Of a stretch of DNA of 10,708 nucleotides, positions 7,609-10,708 are shown in pieces. Source of the DNA: an uncultured Bifidobacterium sp. (GTDB lineage Bacteria > Actinomycetota > Actinomycetes > Actinomycetales > Bifidobacteriaceae). The notes under the pieces were generated by a model. The model was not told the origin of the DNA. It saw only the letters and a list, made by a program, of their open reading frames with translations, and made no database searches. Within the stretch, counting starts at the first letter, position 1; each line of letters starts with the position of its first letter. The stretch spans positions 1-10,708 of the forward strand of contig NZ_CAUEQY010000034.1 in NCBI RefSeq assembly GCF_959020145.1, written 5' to 3'. The position numbers were made by a program, and so were the translations under genes.

Positions 7609-7624
7609 CCTTGAGACTTCTCTA

Positions 7625-7646
7625 GCCCGTGTGTACGTGTACGGGC
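7625..7646 (+). terminator. Weak hairpin after the glycosyltransferase gene
   Basis: GCCCGT at 7625-7630 and ACGGGC at 7641-7646 can pair over a 10-nt loop, 17 nt after the stop. No T-run follows, so it is at best a weak or factor-assisted terminator. Confidence 0.3.
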
Positions 7647-7739
7647 GGCGGTTGTAGATGCCTCCATTCCTATGCAACTTGCGTTTCCGTCTGCACGTCC
7701 TAGTGTTTGGGGAGGATGGCCGCACGTTTTTGGCTTGCT

Positions 7740-7783
7740 GACCTCACGATTTGGGAAAAAGCGGAAAATAAAATCGTAAGGTC
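7740..7783. repeat. 13-bp inverted repeat in the intergenic region
   Basis: GACCTCACGATTT (7740-7752) and AAATCGTAAGGTC (7771-7783) match as inverse complements at 12 of 13 positions around an A-rich 18-nt loop. In a minus-strand RNA the odd pair becomes G-U, so the stem would be fully paired in that direction. No gene is visible there. It may be a dispersed repeat, a small-RNA hairpin or a regulator site. Confidence 0.5.
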
Positions 7784-7910
7784 GAAACCAAATCGCAATC
7801 GTGCGACGGGACTCAAGATTGCAACGGTCGGTACATCAAAATCATGATATGAAGGAACGGGGTCGCAGCATCCTGGTGTCCATCATTTCGAGGAATGACG
7901 GGTAGGTGTG

Positions 7911-7923
7911 TCGAAACGTTTGA
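7911..7923. promoter_or_regulatory. LacI operator 1, over the -35 of the second LacI gene
   Basis: TCGAAACGTTTGA has the self-complementary core AAACGTTT (7914-7921). It overlaps the TTGACA -35 element, so a bound repressor would block RNA polymerase. It belongs with the related sites at 7953, 7966, 9187 and 9275. Confidence 0.65.
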
Positions 7924-7948
7924 CAAAGCTGAGTTGCTGGCTTACGAT
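7920..7948 (+). promoter_or_regulatory. Sigma-70-type promoter of the second LacI gene
   Basis: A perfect -35 TTGACA (7920-7925) is followed by a 17-bp spacer and a -10 TACGAT (7943-7948, four of six consensus bases). The start would be near 7955, inside operator 2. Operators lie over the -35 and over the start, an arrangement typical of autorepression. Confidence 0.7.
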
Positions 7949-7952
7949 TAGT

Positions 7953-7962
7953 GAAACGTTTC
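7953..7962. promoter_or_regulatory. LacI operator 2, at the transcription start
   Basis: GAAACGTTTC is a perfect 10-bp palindrome. Its centre is 40 bp from operator 1 and it covers the predicted transcription start of the regulator gene. Confidence 0.7.
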
Positions 7963-7965
7963 GAC

Positions 7966-7975
7966 GAAACGATTC
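7966..7975. promoter_or_regulatory. LacI operator 3, next to operator 2
   Basis: GAAACGATTC is palindromic except for one central base pair, and its outer flanks extend the arms to CGAA and TTCG. Its centre is 13 bp from operator 2. The same TCGAAACGATTCGA-type variant recurs upstream of the binding-protein gene. Confidence 0.55.
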
Positions 7976-8095
7976 GATAAAATACGAGCGTGATTCTGCG
8001 GAAGAAATTCCGGAAGGCTCGGCGGATGGCTTTGTTGAACGATGGACGAGAGCTGCGGTACGCATGACGTGTAACGCAAATGACTTGGAGAGCCG

Positions 8096-8102
8096 AAGGA
8101 GG
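8096..8102 (+). promoter_or_regulatory. Ribosome binding site that decides the second LacI start
   Basis: AAGGAGG ends 6 nt before the ATG at 8109. This fixes the start and excludes the longer open frame that reaches back to 7908. Confidence 0.85.
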
Positions 8103-8108
8103 CGGAAG

Positions 8109-9131
8109 ATGACGGGCATCAAAGATGTGGCTCGGGAGGCGGGGGTGTCAGTCAGCACCGTTTCGTACGTACTTTCCGGCAAGCGTTCCATCTCCGCCAA
8201 AACCACCGATAAGGTGATGGCCGCCGTTGAACGACTTGGATATACTCCGGATGCCAGCGCCCGTAAAATGCGTGGTATGCGTAATCATATTTTTGCGCTC
8301 AGCGCGCCGATTCGCGGTGATATCAATCAGGCCAAATACAACGCTTACTTTCTGCAGACCGCATGGCAGGCAAAGAACCGTGGCTACGATGTGCTGTTGC
8401 TTACCGGCGAGGACGCGGTGGCCGACATTCGGCGCGTGACGCAAAGCAACTTGGTTGATGGCGTGGTGCTGCTCGACATTGAGGAACATGACGAGCGTAC
8501 CGCCCAGGCTGGCTCATATTCCAAACCCTGTGTGGCCATCGGTTACCCTGCAGAGCATGAAGGCTGTGCCTGTGTCGATATCGATTTTGCCACGGCTGGT
8601 CGTATGGCTGTGGATTGCCTGTATTCCAAGGGGCATCGGAGCGCTATGTTTTTGCGTGACAATGAGACCGATTACGATCGCGGTTCGGGCTATGTGCTGC
8701 TGTTCCGCAAGGCTTTGCTGGAACGTGCCGAAGAGTTGGGCATGACGATTCATGAATCCTCCAAGCATCGTGACGATCGCTTTGATGCCGCGGAATTCGT
8801 GCGTGAGCTTCGTTCTTTGGATGAGCGCCCCACGGCGATTGTCAACCAGGCGAACGCCAATGTGCTGAAGTTGGTATTGCAGCAATTACAGGCTTCGGGA
8901 TTGCGGGTGCCAGATGATATTTCGGTATTGTCGTGCGGCACGTATTTCGAGGGAGAGCTGATGCCGCAGCCGATTACCGAGATGCCGGTCATGCCGCAGG
9001 AATTATGTTCTAAGGCTGTGGATCTGCTGGTCGACGCCATCGATGAGCATCGCGACATCAAGGGATTGGTGGAGCTGTCCGCTCCGGTCATGCATAGTCG
9101 AGGTTCCGTTACCAAAGTTGGTGACGTGTGA
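8109..9131 (+). CDS. LacI-family transcriptional repressor of the adjacent sugar uptake locus
   Basis: A 340-residue sugar-responsive repressor. Residues 4-23 are the helix-turn-helix (IKDVAREAGVSVSTVSYVLS). A hinge with ARKM follows at 51-54, then a periplasmic-binding-protein-like ligand domain (about 60-330) of normal length. The VSYVLSGKRSIS stretch is common in actinobacterial LacI regulators. The start at 8109 is set by AAGGAGG 6 nt upstream. Three operators surround its own promoter and two more precede the sugar-binding lipoprotein that starts 247 nt after its stop. It therefore most likely represses itself and that transporter until the sugar, or a product of it, binds. The sugar cannot be read from the sequence. 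Family and autoregulation are well supported; transporter control is inferred from shared operators and position. Confidence 0.92.
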   Translation: MTGIKDVAREAGVSVSTVSYVLSGKRSISAKTTDKVMAAVERLGYTPDASARKMRGMRNHIFALSAPIRGDINQAKYNAYFLQTAWQAKNRGYDVLLLTGEDAVADIRRVTQSNLVDGVVLLDIEEHDERTAQAGSYSKPCVAIGYPAEHEGCACVDIDFATAGRMAVDCLYSKGHRSAMFLRDNETDYDRGSGYVLLFRKALLERAEELGMTIHESSKHRDDRFDAAEFVRELRSLDERPTAIVNQANANVLKLVLQQLQASGLRVPDDISVLSCGTYFEGELMPQPITEMPVMPQELCSKAVDLLVDAIDEHRDIKGLVELSAPVMHSRGSVTKVGDV

Positions 9132-9151
9132 AAAGAAGGTTGTAGGAGTAT

Positions 9152-9178
9152 GTCCGTGAAAGGCGGACGGATTTCCGT
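9152..9178 (+). repeat. Overlapping hairpins after the second LacI gene
   Basis: GTCCG (9152-9156) pairs with CGGAC (9164-9168) over 7 nt. Alternatively ACGG (9167-9170) pairs with CCGT (9175-9178) over 4 nt. The two share bases and cannot form together. Neither is followed by a T-run, so termination here would be weak and some readthrough into the binding-protein gene is possible. Confidence 0.3.
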
Positions 9179-9186
9179 ATCCATAA

Positions 9187-9200
9187 TCGAAACGATTCGA
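9187..9200. promoter_or_regulatory. LacI operator 4, upstream of the sugar-binding protein
   Basis: TCGAAACGATTCGA is a 14-bp palindrome with one imperfect central pair. It contains the 10-bp core of operator 3 unchanged. Its centre lies 88 bp before operator 5, which would allow a looped complex. Confidence 0.65.
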
Positions 9201-9274
9201 AAGTAAGTGAAGGCGTTGTAGCCGAAGCGAAGATGGTGATTGCCGAATTGAAAAGCGCCAATCCGCGGCCATCG

Positions 9275-9288
9275 TCGAAACGTTTCGA
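9275..9288. promoter_or_regulatory. LacI operator 5, perfect palindrome upstream of the sugar-binding protein
   Basis: TCGAAACGTTTCGA is a perfect 14-bp palindrome and the best copy of the motif in the window. A weak -10 (TATCAA, 9306-9311) lies 17 bp after the operator-embedded TTTCGA, so the site probably overlaps the promoter of the transporter gene. Confidence 0.75.
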
Positions 9289-9378
9289 AAAAAGGAGGCG
9301 ACACATATCAATCTTCATAACTGAAAAACAACTTGAGACATAACTCAACAACACAACCACCAATAACAAAGGAGAACC

Positions 9379-10686
9379 ATGAAGATCACACGAGGCATCG
9401 CACTTGCGGCCGCGGCGGCAATGTCGCTGACCACGCTCGCTGCATGCGGCAGCGACACCGCGCAAGACGAGGAAACGCCAGACAGCCTGTCGTTCTGGTA
9501 TTACGAGGAAGACGACGCTGGCCAGACCCAGGCATGGCGTCGCGCCGCGGAAGCCTTCGAAAAGGAAACGGGTGTCAAAATCAATTTCGAACGCAAGTCG
9601 TTCACGCAGATCGCGCAGAACGGCAGCCAATTCCTCAATTCCGATGAGGCGCCGGATCTTATGGAATCCAATCGCGGCAACGGTTCGGCCGGCGTGCTCT
9701 CCACCATGGGGCTGCTCACCGATTTGGGTGATTACGTCGATCAATACGGTTGGGACAAGAAGGTGACCGGCGCCAATGCGGCCGTGGCCAAGTATGATGA
9801 AAACGGCATCATGGATGGTGACACCTGGTACGGCATGACCAGTTACGCGGAATTCCAGCGCGTCTACTACAACAAGGATCTGTTCGCCAAGTACGGGCTG
9901 GAGATTCCGACCACCTATGACGAGTTCGTGGACGTCTGCCAGAAATTCGTGGATGCCGGAGTGACGCCGATCGCCGCCGACGCGCAGGAATACGGCGTGA
10001 TGTGGCTGTGGTGGCAGCTGGTTTCCAAGGAGGCCGACGCCAAATTCATCGACAACTGGCAGCTCTACAAGGGCGATGTCGACTGGAACTCCAAGATTCT
10101 CACCAATTCCGTGAGCACCATCAACGACTGGCTCGACAAGGGCTTCATCTCCCACAACGCCACCGGTATGAAGGCCGAAGACACCACGCAGGCATTCATC
10201 AAGGGGGAGTATCCGATCTATCAGACCGGCACCTGGAATCAGGGACGTTTCGTCAAGCAGATCACCACTTTCGATTGGGACGCCGCGGTGATGCCGGAAT
10301 CGAATTTCGCGATTGGCTGCGCAGGCAATCTGCTGGTGATTCCGGAACGCTCTCACCACAAGGATCTCGCTGCGAAGTTCATTGACTACGTGCTTTCCGA
10401 CGATGTGCAGAACTACCTCGGCAACGCCGGCGGAATTCCGGTGGCGGGCGACGCCAGCAAGATCAACGACGAGAAGAGCAAGGCCATGATCGAGGAATAC
10501 GCCTCCTACGCCAATGATGGCAAGCTCAGCTACTACCCGGATTACGCCGCTTCCAACCTTACCGATGCTGTTCCGGCGGAATTCCAGGAACTGGTGAACG
10601 GCACCAAGAAGCCGGCCGACGTGCTCAAGGGTATCCACGAGAAGTACGACGTCGGTGTGGAAGACATGGGCGTCAAGACCAACTGA
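9379..10686 (+). CDS. Sugar ABC transporter substrate-binding lipoprotein (CUT1 type)
   Basis: An extracellular lipoprotein of 435 residues that binds a sugar or oligosaccharide and delivers it to an ABC importer. Residues 1-22 form a lipoprotein signal peptide ending in the lipobox LAAC, with lipidated Cys23. The mature part is a family 1 solute-binding protein of usual length. Typical features are SFWYYEEDD near the start, VYYNKDLFAKYG (162-173), a TWYGM stretch and YQTGTWNQGRF (281-291). Aromatic residues such as W209, W211 and W212 could stack on sugar rings. AAAGGAG stands 4 nt before the ATG. Two LacI operators lie upstream and the cognate repressor gene precedes it. The stop is followed by only 22 nt, so the expected permease genes would lie beyond the window. 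The substrate cannot be assigned from sequence; the family is secure. Confidence 0.93.
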   Translation: MKITRGIALAAAAAMSLTTLAACGSDTAQDEETPDSLSFWYYEEDDAGQTQAWRRAAEAFEKETGVKINFERKSFTQIAQNGSQFLNSDEAPDLMESNRGNGSAGVLSTMGLLTDLGDYVDQYGWDKKVTGANAAVAKYDENGIMDGDTWYGMTSYAEFQRVYYNKDLFAKYGLEIPTTYDEFVDVCQKFVDAGVTPIAADAQEYGVMWLWWQLVSKEADAKFIDNWQLYKGDVDWNSKILTNSVSTINDWLDKGFISHNATGMKAEDTTQAFIKGEYPIYQTGTWNQGRFVKQITTFDWDAAVMPESNFAIGCAGNLLVIPERSHHKDLAAKFIDYVLSDDVQNYLGNAGGIPVAGDASKINDEKSKAMIEEYASYANDGKLSYYPDYAASNLTDAVPAEFQELVNGTKKPADVLKGIHEKYDVGVEDMGVKTN

Positions 10687-10708
10687 TCGTATATCTGATC
10701 TCATATCC

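Larger units (their letters stand above)
7609..8108 (+). other. Gene-free region between the glycosyltransferase and the second LacI gene
   Basis: About 500 nt without a supported gene. It begins with a weak hairpin (GCCCGT 7625-7630, ACGGGC 7641-7646) and contains a 13-bp inverted repeat at 7740-7783. It ends with a strong promoter, three LacI operators and a leader of about 150 nt before the regulator. The frame of the regulator stays open upstream to 7908, but that extension runs through the promoter and operators and is not taken as coding. I see nothing recognisable in 7650-7739. Confidence 0.6.

Noticed and set aside
5842..7725. Long minus-strand open frame of about 627 codons across the glycosyltransferase gene
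   Set aside because: It is antisense to a gene with intact GT2 motifs, is dominated by Arg and His with no recognisable domain, and has no ribosome site. It arises from the codon bias of the true gene.
7908..8108. Upstream extension of the second LacI gene by 67 codons
   Set aside because: The extension lies over the promoter and three operators, and a strong ribosome site and the helix-turn-helix begin at 8109.
9109..10704. Minus-strand open frame of about 531 codons across the binding-protein gene
   Set aside because: The plus strand carries a lipobox, a ribosome site and clear solute-binding-protein motifs. The antisense product has no recognisable domain and ends inside the LacI gene.

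Overview
The window looks like a chromosomal stretch of a Bifidobacterium, perhaps close to the adolescentis/catenulatum group. It has moderately high G+C, strong AGGAGG-type ribosome binding sites, two LacI-family regulators, and a CUT1-type sugar-binding lipoprotein with a LacI operator in front of it. The genus is inferred from protein character and layout; no database search was possible.

Layout. (1) 1-1137: a minus-strand EbgR-like LacI regulator (81-1097), with a hairpin beyond its 3' end and its own extended -10 promoter and operator just upstream. (2) 1230-5111, minus strand: a multi-TM protein with GGDEF and EAL folds that have lost their catalytic motifs, preceded by a membrane-anchored GH18 chitinase-like hydrolase with a C-terminal chitin-binding-type module. 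(3) 5112-5354: a divergent intergenic region. (4) 5355-7608, plus strand: a processive family 2 glycosyltransferase (BcsA/hyaluronan-synthase-like) whose N-terminal membrane segment lies in a separate, 8-nt overlapping frame. (5) 7609-8108: about 500 nt without a gene, holding a 13-bp inverted repeat, a consensus promoter and three LacI operators. (6) 8109-10686, plus strand: a second LacI regulator and a sugar-binding lipoprotein with two more copies of the same operator. Permease genes would be expected beyond the right edge.

How they may work together. Blocks 2-4 form a plausible surface-polysaccharide module: an inner-membrane synthase/translocator, an outward-facing hydrolase suited to trimming an amino-sugar polymer, and a membrane sensor-like protein built from dead c-di-GMP enzyme domains. 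Block 6 is a classical self-regulated sugar uptake locus, in which the repressor probably controls both its own gene and the transporter through GAAACG(T/A)TTC palindromes. The left-hand LacI gene probably serves genes outside the window.

The points most worth checking are the double loss of catalytic residues in the GGDEF-EAL protein, the frame break at the start of the glycosyltransferase, and the large charged helical insertion inside its catalytic domain.
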